From: Pyropia yezoensis
Taxonomy: Eukaryota > Rhodophyta > Bangiophyceae > Bangiales > Bangiaceae
Direction of reading: 5' to 3'
Assembly (NCBI GenBank): GCA_009829735.1
Contig: CM020618.1
Coordinates: 4,028,882-4,092,881 of the forward strand
Length of the DNA: 64,000 bases
The position numbers and the translations under genes are program-made. How positions within the stretch are numbered: position 1 is the first letter of the stretch; the number at the start of each line of letters is the position of its first letter. Under the pieces are notes generated by a model. The model did not search any database. It saw nothing but the letters and a program-made list of their open reading frames with translations, and was not told the origin of the DNA. Positions 28,890-38,900 of this stretch are shown in pieces.

Positions 28890-29006
28890 AACGACTTCTC
28901 CTTCCTCTAAAAGATAAGATTTACTGAGCTTCTCAGGGCTTCCGCTCTGAACGAGTCCATTACAATAGCCGCGATCCGGACATTTCATCGGACCATTCAA
29001 TCGGTA

Positions 29007-29771
29007 AGGGGGTGTCTGGACGGCCGTTCACTTGCGTGCTCAAGCACGGATCTAACTCCGTGAATACACGTGAGCGTGGTCGGGCCGTCTTGACGGCCGA
29101 TCACTACCAATGCTCCGCGACCGGCTTTCCTCAATGTTCACCTCCGTCACCTGGGCTACTTTCCGTGCAATCGGGCGGAGGCAGTTGCCGCCGCGCGCCG
29201 GCACCATGGTAGTCGAGGCTCCCGCAGCAATGGACATCGTGCCGGGGCAGAAAAGGGGAGCAGGATGCTTGGTTGGGGAAGCTGGAGATGGGACCGGGGG
29301 TGTGGGAAGCTGGGCAGGTGGGCCAGGGGACGTCACGATCGCGGGGAAGAGCACTGCTCCTGGCGTGGGTGTTCCACACGTGGCACTGGGCTGTGGCCGC
29401 CGAAGGGTGGAGGGCAGAGGAGCACGTCGCAGGATTCAGCTTTGTGTGGAGGAAAGCAGCTACTGCAATGCGGATGGATCGACGCCTGCAAAGCAAGAGC
29501 CCAATCAGAAGCTCCGAACCCACTCGGCTGCGCCCGATTCGCCAGCCCGATCGTGATTGGGAGTGTGCGGGAAGATCTGAAAAAACCCGCACACAACGAG
29601 GCGTGCTTCACAAGTCCAGTTTACTTGGGCTGTGCTTTGACGAACGCATGTGTGCGGGAAAGGTCAAGCCAGCTCCCATGCTGTGTTCCAGTCACGAAGG
29701 AACCCTTCCAGCCAATCAGGGTGCTTCATTTCGTGATTCCGTGCTTCAAGCACTGTCGTCTAGACAGACCC
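29007..29771 (-). other. Insert of unknown type in the 18S relic
   Basis: A 765-bp insert splits the block CCGCCCGTCGCTC / TTACCGATTG of the 18S. I could not find group I P, Q, R or S elements. Paired segments near its downstream edge (for example ACGGCCG/CGGCCGT around 29019-29100, and GTGCTCAAGCAC) show that it can fold. Open frames on both strands have no recognised product. It could be a decayed intron at an unusual site or a later insertion. Confidence 0.4.
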
Positions 29772-29774
29772 TAA

Positions 29775-29810
<36 letters not shown>

Positions 29811-30480
29811 TTCGGCGCAGGCTGATGACCTGCGCCTGCAAGAAATTCCTCGTTCAAGATCAATAATTGCAATGATCTATCCCCAGCACGATGCACTTTC
29901 AAAAGATATCCCCAGCCTTCCAACCCATGACTAACCAGACGAATCACTCCACCAACTGAGAACCGCCATGCACCACCAACCAAAACATTAAGAAAGAGCT
30001 TCCAGTCTGTCAATCATTCTTCTGTATAGACCTGGTAAGTTTTCCCGTGTTGAGTCAAATTAAGGCGCAGGCTCCACCCATGGTGAGGCCCTTCAGCCAT
30101 TTTCTTTAAGTTTCAGCCTTGCGACCATACTCCTCCCAGAACCCAACGACTTTGGTTTCCCTCTGGGTGCTGACGGAATCATACAAAAGTGCCCCCGCCA
30201 GTACCCAGTCGGCATCGTTTATGGTTAAGGCTACGGCGGTGTCTGATCATTTTCGATCCCCTAACTTTTGTTCTTGATCAATGAAAACATCCATGGCAGA
30301 TGCTTTTGCAGTTCTACGTCTTCCATCAAACCAAGGAATTCACTTCTGACAATGAAATACGAATGCCCCCAACCGTCCCTATTAATCATTACTGGAAACC
30401 AACAAAATAGCGCCCAAGTCCTCTTTTATTCTTCCATGCTCTCTGCTTTGAACGCTGTACTTTCTTCACAGGAAGCGGTT

Positions 30481-31065
30481 GGCCCACAGGTAAACGCGCA
30501 GAGACACACTTGCACTTCCCTGCGAAGCATCCCTATCCTTGGCATTTTTACCATCCATGTACCACTACGTACACTGCTGCGTCCTAACAATTGCTCGCTC
30601 TCACCTCTCGGCGGACCGCGGTAGTCGAGGCCTCACGGGCACCCCAGCAATTTAGAGTGTATGATGGGGGCTCTGTGGTTGGTACTCCAAGCCGAGCTTC
30701 CCACCATTTGCCTACTCGCCTTCCACTCGGCCATGCAGACAAACACATGCCTGGCGCACTTTCCCTTCATAAGAATTGGAAACAATTTTGATAAAAGCGG
30801 GAAGGAAAGTCTCTTGCAGGAACCTGAACTTCCTAAAAATAGTAGGCCATTATGCTCATCATGAATAAGATGACAAAGTTGATACATATCGTCGGGTTCA
30901 CACTGAACTTAATACATAACATTTCAGGTAACAGTATTTATGTAATATGAGTCGGTACCAGGATGCTCACCTTCTCTTGAATACTTACTACAGGTCAGAG
31001 CCACCGCTTGCAGAAAGAGACATCTTGCGCTCTTTTTTTTGAATGCGGGCTTTCATGTAAACGTT
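30481..31065 (-). other. Probable group I intron remnant at 18S position S516
   Basis: The 18S sequence stops matching right after CAAGTCTGGT, which is exactly the S516 insertion point. Within the insert the minus strand has AAATTGCTGGGGTGCCC (about 30637-30654), a P-like element, and later GGACGCAGCAGTGTAC, possibly Q-like. The 18S exon following S516 (GCCAGCAGCCGCGG) is not found, so deletion accompanied decay. S516 is the second classical Bangiales intron site. Confidence 0.5.
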
Positions 31066-31163
31066 CACCAGACTTGCCCTCTAATGGATCCTCGATAAGG
31101 GATTTACTTAGGTTTTTCCTAAGTGGACGCATAGGAGCGAGCAACTATCATCAAAAAAGATGC

Positions 31164-31358
31164 ATGCAGAGCAACACCTTTGCGCGAGGGCACCGCCTTG
31201 TGGAAAAGGATCCCTTTTGGTGTGCGGGTGCCACCCCCTTCTTCACCGCCCCGCGGGGGGGTGGGTGTGGGGGGGGGGAAGACGCCCCGCCGCCCGCCCG
31301 GTGCGGGGCGTGCTTTGACGCCGCCCTGCGGCGGGTGGCGGCGGCCGAGGCGGAAGCG

Positions 31359-31411
<53 letters not shown>

Positions 31412-31691
31412 CGGCACTGCCGCCGCCGCCCGCACCGGCGCCGCGCTCGCCGCCCAGCGCCACGCCGTTGACGCGGCCGTGGGTGGCCTTGTCGACGGCT
31501 CCCGCTACGGCCGCTGCCCATGCTGTGGGATGGTAGTGGAGCGGTCGGGCGGGTACCTCCACCTGACGTGCCCCGCCTGCGGGGAGGACTACTGCTGCCA
31601 CTGCGCCACCCGGTGGGGCAGCGTGGCGGACCTGTACGACCACCTGGGCCACCTGTCCGAATCGGTGGGGCGCGTGTTTCGAGGGGGGTAG
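31164..31691 (+). CDS. RBR-type zinc-binding protein with degenerate Rcat domain
   Basis: The frame from ATG 31164 gives 175 residues; it is also open further upstream, so an earlier exon is possible. A Gly-rich start and CGACFDAAL lead into a 20-residue polyalanine run coded by a GCC repeat. A C-terminal zinc domain (about residues 115-165) follows: CPCCGMVVERSGGYLHLTCP, then CGEDYCCHC and DLYDHLGH. The Cys spacing fits the RING2/Rcat module of RBR ubiquitin ligases, but the position that should be the catalytic Cys (GGC.H) is Tyr here. No RING1 is present, so this is either a partial gene cut by the rRNA relic just upstream or a non-catalytic zinc protein. Confidence 0.55.
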
Positions 31692-31929
31692 GGCCGCCGC
31701 GACGTTGGTGCGGCCGCCCCCGCCCGCCCGCGCGGGGCCGCCGCTGCCGACGGGGGTGGACGTGGCAGCGCGCCATGGAGGGAGGGAGGCGGCGGGGGGG
31801 CGGCGGCGGGGGGGGACAGCCAGGGCCTCCCGCATCCGCGAGAGGGTGCGGCCGCCGCAATGCGCGCCTTAACTCTTTTCTTACCTCGCCCTAAGGGGTC
31901 AATGCTTTCGCCCGCGCCACATTTTCGTG

Positions 31930-33030
31930 TCACCACTCGAGCGGCGGGAGCCCCTTGACCCGTGCTACATCCACTAGCCCGCCCCCCCGACGCCGCATCC
32001 CCACCCCCCCATCGCCCGCCAACAAGTCGGCCACCCCCCGCCCAGGGGACAAACCCACCGTGGCTAGGGCCGCCACAAAGGCGCTACTACCATAGATGGT
32101 GCCCACAGCGGCGGGTACACCGCCCGCCACGCCCTCCACCGCCTGGACGAGGGCGCCCTTGGCGACGCGGACGGTCAGGGCGCCCCGCGCTGCCTCGGCA
32201 ACGCCCTCCCCGCTGGCCTCCCCGCCGGCGCCAGCGGCTCCGTCAATGGTCACCACAAACGGGGGCGTCTCGCCCACAACCCACGCCCACCCCCGCAGGG
32301 CGGCAACCTCGTCTGCCAATACAGCTGCCCAGCCCCCCACCGGGCTCCAGCCATCGTGGACAACCACCCCCCGCCCCCCCCCACCCCCAAGCTCCTCATT
32401 GGCCGCGTACGCGTCAGCCACCACCCCCTCCACCGCCCCAGGCGGCGCCGCGGCCGCGTCCCAGTCGCTTAGGTTCCCGACCGCGGGCGCACGCACGCTG
32501 GCCGTCCCCCCCGCGGCCACCCCTTCACCAGGTACAATCGCGTCCTGCAGGGCCGCCAGGTCCGCCGCCACCAACAGTGTCCCATGGTGGAGCGCCCGAG
32601 AAGCCGTCAGGCGGTAGGCGGCGCCAGACACTTTGGCGCCCGCGACAGAGAGGTCACCGCGGCATCCCACCGCCACGGATTCGGGGAGGGCATAAGCGGC
32701 CGACAGGGCGTTGGCGACCAAGTGGGCGCCCCCGAGGCGGGTGTGCGTGGCGCGGCTTGTCAGGAAGGAGTAGTTAACATTCCCCCTGTCGTGGTAGACG
32801 GTGCCACCGCCCGACCGCCGCCGGGCCAGGCCCGCGCCGGGGGGGAGTGAGCGGGACTCGGCCCACGGGTTTTGGGTGCGCCCGAGGACCACTGCGGGGG
32901 CGTTGCGATAGAGCAGGAGTGACCGGGGTGGGCCCGCGTGGAGGAGCAGCTCCTCGGTGGCCAGATTCGTAAATACACAGCTGGAGTGGAGGTGGAAGAT
33001 GTGGGCGGGGGGGAGGGGAGGGCGCGGCAT
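31930..33030 (-). CDS. lplA: Lipoate-protein ligase A-type protein
   Basis: 366 residues from ATG 33030, the only in-frame ATG before the conserved domain. It belongs to the biotin/lipoate ligase family, which attaches lipoyl groups to E2 subunits of 2-oxoacid dehydrogenases and to glycine-cleavage H protein. Motifs visible are LLLYRNAPAVVLGRTQNPWA, RRSGGGTVYHDRGNVNYSFL (the lipoyl-AMP binding loop) and AGAKVSGAAYRLTASRALHH with the conserved Lys, then GTLLVAADL. The C-terminal third is Ala/Gly-rich with a short accessory domain. No clear transit peptide follows this start, so an upstream exon may exist; the mitochondrial site is inferred. It is divergent to the ISWI gene, about 2.9 kb away. 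Confidence 0.85.
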   Translation of the reverse strand: MPRPPLPPAHIFHLHSSCVFTNLATEELLLHAGPPRSLLLYRNAPAVVLGRTQNPWAESRSLPPGAGLARRRSGGGTVYHDRGNVNYSFLTSRATHTRLGGAHLVANALSAAYALPESVAVGCRGDLSVAGAKVSGAAYRLTASRALHHGTLLVAADLAALQDAIVPGEGVAAGGTASVRAPAVGNLSDWDAAAAPPGAVEGVVADAYAANEELGGGGGRGVVVHDGWSPVGGWAAVLADEVAALRGWAWVVGETPPFVVTIDGAAGAGGEASGEGVAEAARGALTVRVAKGALVQAVEGVAGGVPAAVGTIYGSSAFVAALATVGLSPGRGVADLLAGDGGVGMRRRGGGLVDVARVKGLPPLEW

Positions 33031-35924
33031 GACGCGGGTTCCTACCCGTCCGGGCAAAGGTTGGCGAGTGCTGAGCGGAGGGGCAGCTTGCAGGCGGCTT
33101 GACGCGACCGGACCAGAGCGACCGGAACGGAAGCTGAGAAGGAGCTCGGATCGTTGGACGAGCCGTGATCCTTTCGTGTTGATTGGATCTGCAGTACTTT
33201 TAAACTGCCAAACAGAGACAAGTAGAGTGAATAGATAGAGGGGGTGCAAGAGCAAAAAACGCGCGACGCGTAATACGCTATTGAAAAGAAGCGCGTAATA
33301 GATATTGCTGAGTGCCCAATTCTGGCCGATCCGGACAGGAACACAAACAAACTACAGATGACCAATGGCATGCCTCAGATGAGGCCCCTCTGACCACAAC
33401 TGGTTCTCCTCCGACCAATTACAGCTCCATAAGGGGGTCTGTTGAAGAGTAAGCGGAAGATCTGAGATTTCCAGGGGATTTCGCGATGTGCAGCTGATCT
33501 CTTGAGACCCGCTGGGGACTCCGCATGTGATGGAGATATTTATGGCCTGAGTGGTGCGGCGGGAGGGGTGAGCGGGTTGCTGGAGTAGGATGCCATAGCG
33601 ACCATCCCGGGACGGACACGGGGAAAGGGGTTGCAGGGGTGGTGCGTCGAGGTCTCCGCCTGGACTCTGTGAGAAGGTGCACACTTCGACCCACACCGTT
33701 AGAGTGAAGGCAGCGCAGAGAAGAATAGGGGGAGGCAGGGCAGGCGTACAACGACCGCCTGGCGAGGCCGTTCGTCGCCGTGCCGACGAGGGCTTTCGCG
33801 CGACGCTACACAACCGGCACGGCGCATCAGCAACGCCCACACCCTCCCCGGGCTCAGCAGCAGCAGCAGCGTCGGCGGCAGTGGCGGCGACAGTAGCAGC
33901 AGCTGTGGCGGCTAACGCGCGGAACAGTACGGCAGACGGTGGTGACGGTGACGGCGACGGCGAAGGCGACCGCAGCGGCGACGGTAGCGGAGATGGGTGC
34001 ACCACAGCGGAGATGGGTGCACCACGACGGCGGTGGCTGCGGGCGTCTATCAGCGGCCGGCGTGACGGGCGGCAGTGGCACAAACGAGATGGCCATTCGC
34101 ACAAGGCGGCCGCGGCGCACACTAACCCGTCCCCCCGTCAGCCAGGAACCAGCCAGGCCGGCCAAGCGGTCGCACCCGCTGGCCGTCACCGGCGGCCCTA
34201 CGACTGTGCGCCCCACGATGGGGCAGTAGGCCCTGAAGCCCGCCACGTGACCTGGCTCGCCGTAGCGACGGTGGCAGGCGAAGCAGGAAGGGGCTGCAAG
34301 ACAGCGGTGGGGAGCGGCCGCGTCGCGTAGAGCGGCACCGTGGGTGGTCGCCGCCGCCGCCCCCTGTGCGCGCCGTCGCCGCCGGTGCGTCCGCCGGGGG
34401 CGCTCCTTTGTGCAGCAGGATGGTAAGGGATAGCGCCCCCCTACTACCACACCCTCCATCCACCCGCCGCCCCCTTCCCCCTTGCCTGAAGTCGGCAGTC
34501 TCCACCACATGCGCCACAAGGCGGACAGCGCCATGCCCCCACACAGAAGAAAGGGGGGCGCGACGCCGACGCGACGACGCGGCCGCCCCACCCCCCCCAC
34601 GCCCTCAACCTTTCATGGCAGCCGCCACGCCAGCCGCCCTGGCCTGCAAGCAGCGCAGCGTGCCACCCCCCGACGGTGGCAGATTGCCGCTGGTGGCAGC
34701 GCACGGCGTCAGCCCGCAGCGCCCCCATTCCCAGGGGAACCAGAACGGAGGCGCCCGTCGCTGCCCCGTGAAAGCGCGGACAATGGGGGCGTGAGAAGCA
34801 AAAATGGGGTGGCGGGGGGGGGGAGGTTCCGTTGCGGTTGGGTGCGCGCCATCCTCCCCTTCCCCCACCGCCATTGCGCGGCCGCCGCCACACCCCTGGA
34901 GACTGGCGGGAGCCAGTGCGGCCACGGCGGCGGCGCGTATCGCCGCAGTGCCGCCGCCCCTGCAGCTGCAGCTGCAGGCGCGGTGGCACACGCAGTGTGT
35001 CTAAAACCGCGTGCCTACAATTTCTGTGCAAGACGGCCATCATGGGGTCGTGAGGGCCTGGCAGCTGCGGTCCCTCTCCCACACGCACGTCCGTGCCCCT
35101 TCCACCCGACGCGCGTGGTGGGGGTGTCTCGGGGGCTGGGGGGTGCCAGGTTGTCGCCCGCGGGTGGCGTCACCGAGACGACCACGTGGCGCGGCGGCTC
35201 TACCCCGCCGGGACACGTTGGTGGACCAGCTGCCACTGACAATGAGCGGCTCTCACTGGCGGGAAACGCCGTCGCCCCTGGGCGAGGTTGGCGCCAATCA
35301 GCGCCCGAGCACGGGCATTCCGGTCCCGCCCGCTGCTGTTGGCGGTGGCGGCCGCGGGCGGCCCACCCCCTCGGTCGTGCCAGTGCGCGCGCGTTTGAAA
35401 GGCGGAGGTGAGTGCGGCTGAAGGGGGGGCGGGTGGGGTTGCTGTGCCCGGGCCCCTTGCCACGTGCGGCCGCTGCTGGACGGCGTCGCGACCATTGACG
35501 AGCGTGGCGTGGTGGGGGAGAGCTCTGCAGTGGGCGGGGTGCTGAGTAACCTACCGACGAGCCGGGCGAGGGGGTTCTGCTGCTGTCTCTCCCCTCTGCC
35601 ACCGTCGCCGCCGCCGCCTTCGCCGGTGCTGCTGCCGCCGCGCCCGCGGGCTGCAGTCACCGACCGACAGGTCGAGGGACGGCGTTTACCCGGCTCACCA
35701 TCCGTCCTCCCCTCCCCCCTCCGCTTCCTGCCCTTTCCCCTCCGCCCCCCCCTCCCGTCTGCTGCTCTACTACCGCCGCCGACTCGACGGCCCGTCGGGG
35801 GGGGACTAGAACCCCCTTTGATACCGCCCACCGTCTATCCTCTTCTAGGGGAGGGGGGGGGGGGCAGCACCGCGCTGGCATCGCCAGCGGGTGGTGTTCG
35901 CTGCCCGCCGTGTGACGCGGCGCC
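33031..35924. other. 2.9-kb intergenic region between two divergent genes
   Basis: Very GC-rich DNA separating the lipoate ligase (leftward) from the ISWI gene (rightward). Many overlapping open frames occur on both strands, as expected in GC-rich sequence, but none has a domain I recognise. A minus-strand frame near 34100-34300 (CFACHRRYGEPGHVAGFRAY) looks the most protein-like. The region also holds the partner of the degenerate repeat (33295-33500) and a 20-bp tandem repeat. Promoters of both genes must lie here, but no core elements are obvious. Confidence 0.4.
33986..34025 (+). repeat. 20-bp tandem duplication
   Basis: AGCGGAGATGGGTGCACCAC is present twice in perfect tandem. No function can be assigned. 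Confidence 0.8.
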
Positions 35925-38900
35925 ATGGCCCCCGCGGCGGGCAGCGGCCGGGGCAAAGGCCCAAAGCGCGCCCACGATGCCGCGCTGGCCGCGTCCAACG
36001 CGTCGGTGATTGCGGAAAAGGTAAGGAGGGGGGGGGGGCGGGGAGGACGGATGGGGGGGCGTATGGGTGGTGAGGGCGGTGGGAGGAGCGGCGCCGTCGG
36101 CCGGGGCGGCGGCGGCGGCCAAGGTGGGGGTTGGGAGGGGGCTGGGGGGGGTGACGGAGGGAGAGCGGGTGGCAGAGGGCGTGGCGAGCAGTGTCGGCTG
36201 GGCGGGCGACGCCCCGATGGCGTCGCGTGGCGGGGCGGGGCGGAGCGAGGCGGGCACCTCGTGGCTACCATTGGGGGCGGGGGCGTCACGGGGGGGGTGG
36301 GGGGCGGGTGGGCATGCGGGTGTGAGGGTACCCCATGGGTGGATTGGAGGCTGGGCGGAGTGTGGCACGGACGATACTTGGCTTTGCCAGCCGCTGCCGC
36401 GCTACTTGTCGTTTTTGTTCAGCCGACTCACCGCGGTGTGGCGTTATTTTGCGTGGACGTTGTGCCCCCCTTTCTCTTGGTGGCTTTCTGTTGCCTCACC
36501 CCGCCCCGCATCTGCATGGCTTCTTTCCAACGCCGCCCCTTGCCTCGGCTGACCTACCCTCGCCCCCTATCAGGCGGCCGTTCAAGCCGACCGCATGAAG
36601 TACCTGCTGTCCCAGTCCAAACTCTTCCGTCATTTTCTCGGCGACGCCCGCGCATCGCCCCCCCCCGCCGCGGGTGCGGCGGCGGCGGCGACGTCCAAAA
36701 AGGGTGCTGCCGCCGCCGCCGCCAAAGACGCCCCCGACTCGGCGACCAAGCGGCGACGATTGACGGAAAAGGAGGAGGACGCGCAGCTGCTGCGGACAGA
36801 AGAGGCGGCGCTGCCGCCCACCACCCGCCTGTCCGTGCAGCCGTCCAACATCAAGGGGGAGATGCGGCCGTACCAGCTCGAGGGCCTCAACTTCCTGATC
36901 AGCCTCTTTGAGCGTGGCGTCAATGGCATCCTTGCCGACGAGATGGGGCTGGTACGTCTAGTGTGGAGAGCTGGGTTGGGGGTGGGGAGGGTTGCGTGGC
37001 GCAGCAGCTTCCTGCGCTTATTTGGTGCAGGGCAACGATGGTTGCTTGCGTTGAGGGGCCTCTCCCCTAGTGGGCGGTAGGCTGGTCGGGACCCTGTTGG
37101 GCATGCGGACGCAGTCAGTGTCTTGTGGTTTGCCTGGGAGCTTTGTTCTGACGCACCTCTCCGTTGTGTGGCGTTGCTTTCCGGTTCTGCTGTCCCCCTG
37201 GCGCGCTCGTGCCCCCCTTGCCTGGTCATTCATGCTTTGTTTCACGCCACAGGGCAAGACGCTGCAAACCATCTCGCTGCTTGGCTTCCTTCGCCAGTAC
37301 AAGAACATCACGGGACCCCATCTGGTGATTGTGCCCAAATCCACCCTAGGCAATTGGATGAACGAGTTTGGCCGCTGGTGCCCCGACATCCGCCCCGTCC
37401 GCTTTCATGGCGACCAAGAGGCCCGCCGTCACCAGATGGAAGAGGAGCTCGTCTTTGGTCGCTTTGACGTGTGCGTCACGAGTTACGAAATGGTGACCAA
37501 GGAGAAGACCTTCCTCTCCAAGTTTGCATGGCGCTACCTCGTCATTGACGAGGCCCACCGGATTAAGAACGAGGCGTCCCTCTTGTCACAGGTGGTTCGC
37601 CTGTTCGAGACGCAGGCCCGTCTGCTTGTGACTGGTACGCCGCTGCAGAACAACCTGAAGGAGCTGTGGGCGCTGCTCAATTTCCTGCTGCCCGACGTCT
37701 TCTCTTCGAGCGACGACTTCGAGTCGTGGTTCTCGGTGGTGGAGGAGACAGATGGGGGGGCGGCGGGCGCCATTGCCCCGGCGGCCACTGGCGGTGGTGA
37801 CGGCGACGATGGCGACGCAGTGGTGGGCGCGGCAGAGGCGGCGGAGAAAGCGAAGGCCAAGACAGAGATTGTCAGTCAGCTCCACGCGGTTTTGCGCCCC
37901 TTTCTCATCCGGCGGCACAAGACCGAGGTGGAGACCTCTCTCCCGCCGAAAACGGAGACCGTCCTCTTCACCTGGCTGACCCCCATGCAGCTAGACCTGT
38001 ACCGCAACCTTCTGCGGAAAGACGTTACGGCCATTAATGGCAAGGGTGGCGACCGGGTGCGGTTACTGAACCTCGTCATGCAGCTGCGCAAGGTATGTCA
38101 GCATCCGTACCTGTTTGAGGGCCAGGAGGACCGCTCTTTGGACCCTTATGGGGATCATCTCATCACCAACTGCGCCAAGCTGTCACTCCTCGACAAGCTT
38201 CTCCCGCGGCTCCGTGCCGACGGCCATCGGGTGCTGATCTTTTCTCAAATGACTCGTGTGTTGGACATGTTGGAGGACTACTGCCACGAGAATCTGCGCG
38301 ACTACCCCTACTGCCGTATTGACGGGGGCACGGACGGGGAGTCTCGGGATGAGCAGATTGCCGAGTTCAACCGCCCAGGCAGCGAGAAATTCATCTTTCT
38401 GCTGTCCACGCGGGCGGGGGGCTTGGGCATCAACCTCGCGACCGCCGACACGGTCATCATCTTTGACTCGGACTGGAACCCGCAGATGGACCTCCAAGCT
38501 ATGGACCGCGCTCACCGGATTGGCCAGAAGAAGCCCGTGACGGTCCTCCGGTTGGTCACTCGGGACTCGGTGGAGGAGCGGATCCTGCGCAAGGCCATGG
38601 AGAAGCTCCGGCTTGACTCGCTGGTCATTCAACAGGGGCGGCTTGCGACCACCAAGAACGTCAATAAGGATGAGCTGCTAGACATGGTGCGGTGCGGGGC
38701 AGATAAGTTCTTCTCGGCCAAGGCGGGCGAGTTTGAGGACGAGGACCTGGACGCCATCCTCGCGCGCGGGCAGAGAAAGACGAAGGAGCTCAACGACGAC
38801 CTGTCGGCCCGGGCGGCGGCGGCGGCCGAGACGGGCAACCTCAGCCTGCTGGACCTGACGCTCGACGGCCGCACCGCACCAGGCGGCACCGGCTCTGTGT

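Larger units (their letters stand above)
28366..31106 (-). pseudogene. Nuclear 18S rRNA relic, interrupted and internally deleted
   Basis: The minus strand carries eukaryotic 18S sequence in collinear blocks. 28366-28394 is the 3' end (GATCCTTCCGCA.GTTCACCT on the plus strand). 28890-29006 includes the block before helix 45 (GGACCATTCAATCGGT). 29772-30480 includes the universal GACGGGCGGTGTGTACAAAG at about 29778, TTGAGTCAAATTAA at about 30050 and CGATCCCCTAACTTT near 30255. 31066-31106 is CCAGACTTGCCCT. Divergence is clear throughout, about 130 nt of conserved sequence is missing near 29940, and the 5' third is absent, so this is a pseudogene. The blocks are split by three inserts, two with group I intron features. 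Confidence 0.88.

Noticed and set aside
29131-29592. Minus-strand frame in the 18S insert as a His-Cys homing endonuclease
   Set aside because: It has scattered Cys and His (CHVWNTH), but the spacing does not fit the His-Cys box and no group I core surrounds it.
28366-31106. Plastid or mitochondrial 16S rRNA
   Set aside because: Blocks such as TTGAGTCAAATTAA and the 3' end GATCCTTCCGCA follow eukaryotic nuclear 18S, not bacterial-type rRNA.
31243-31860. Long Arg/Pro-rich minus-strand frames opposite the RBR-like gene
   Set aside because: Complement of the GCC (polyalanine) repeat and zinc domain; composition shows shadow reading.
33854-34600. Minus-strand 248-codon frame with CFACHRRYGEPGHVAGFRAY
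   Set aside because: One short stretch looks protein-like, but the rest is low complexity, no start fits and no family is recognised; mentioned in the intergenic entry only.
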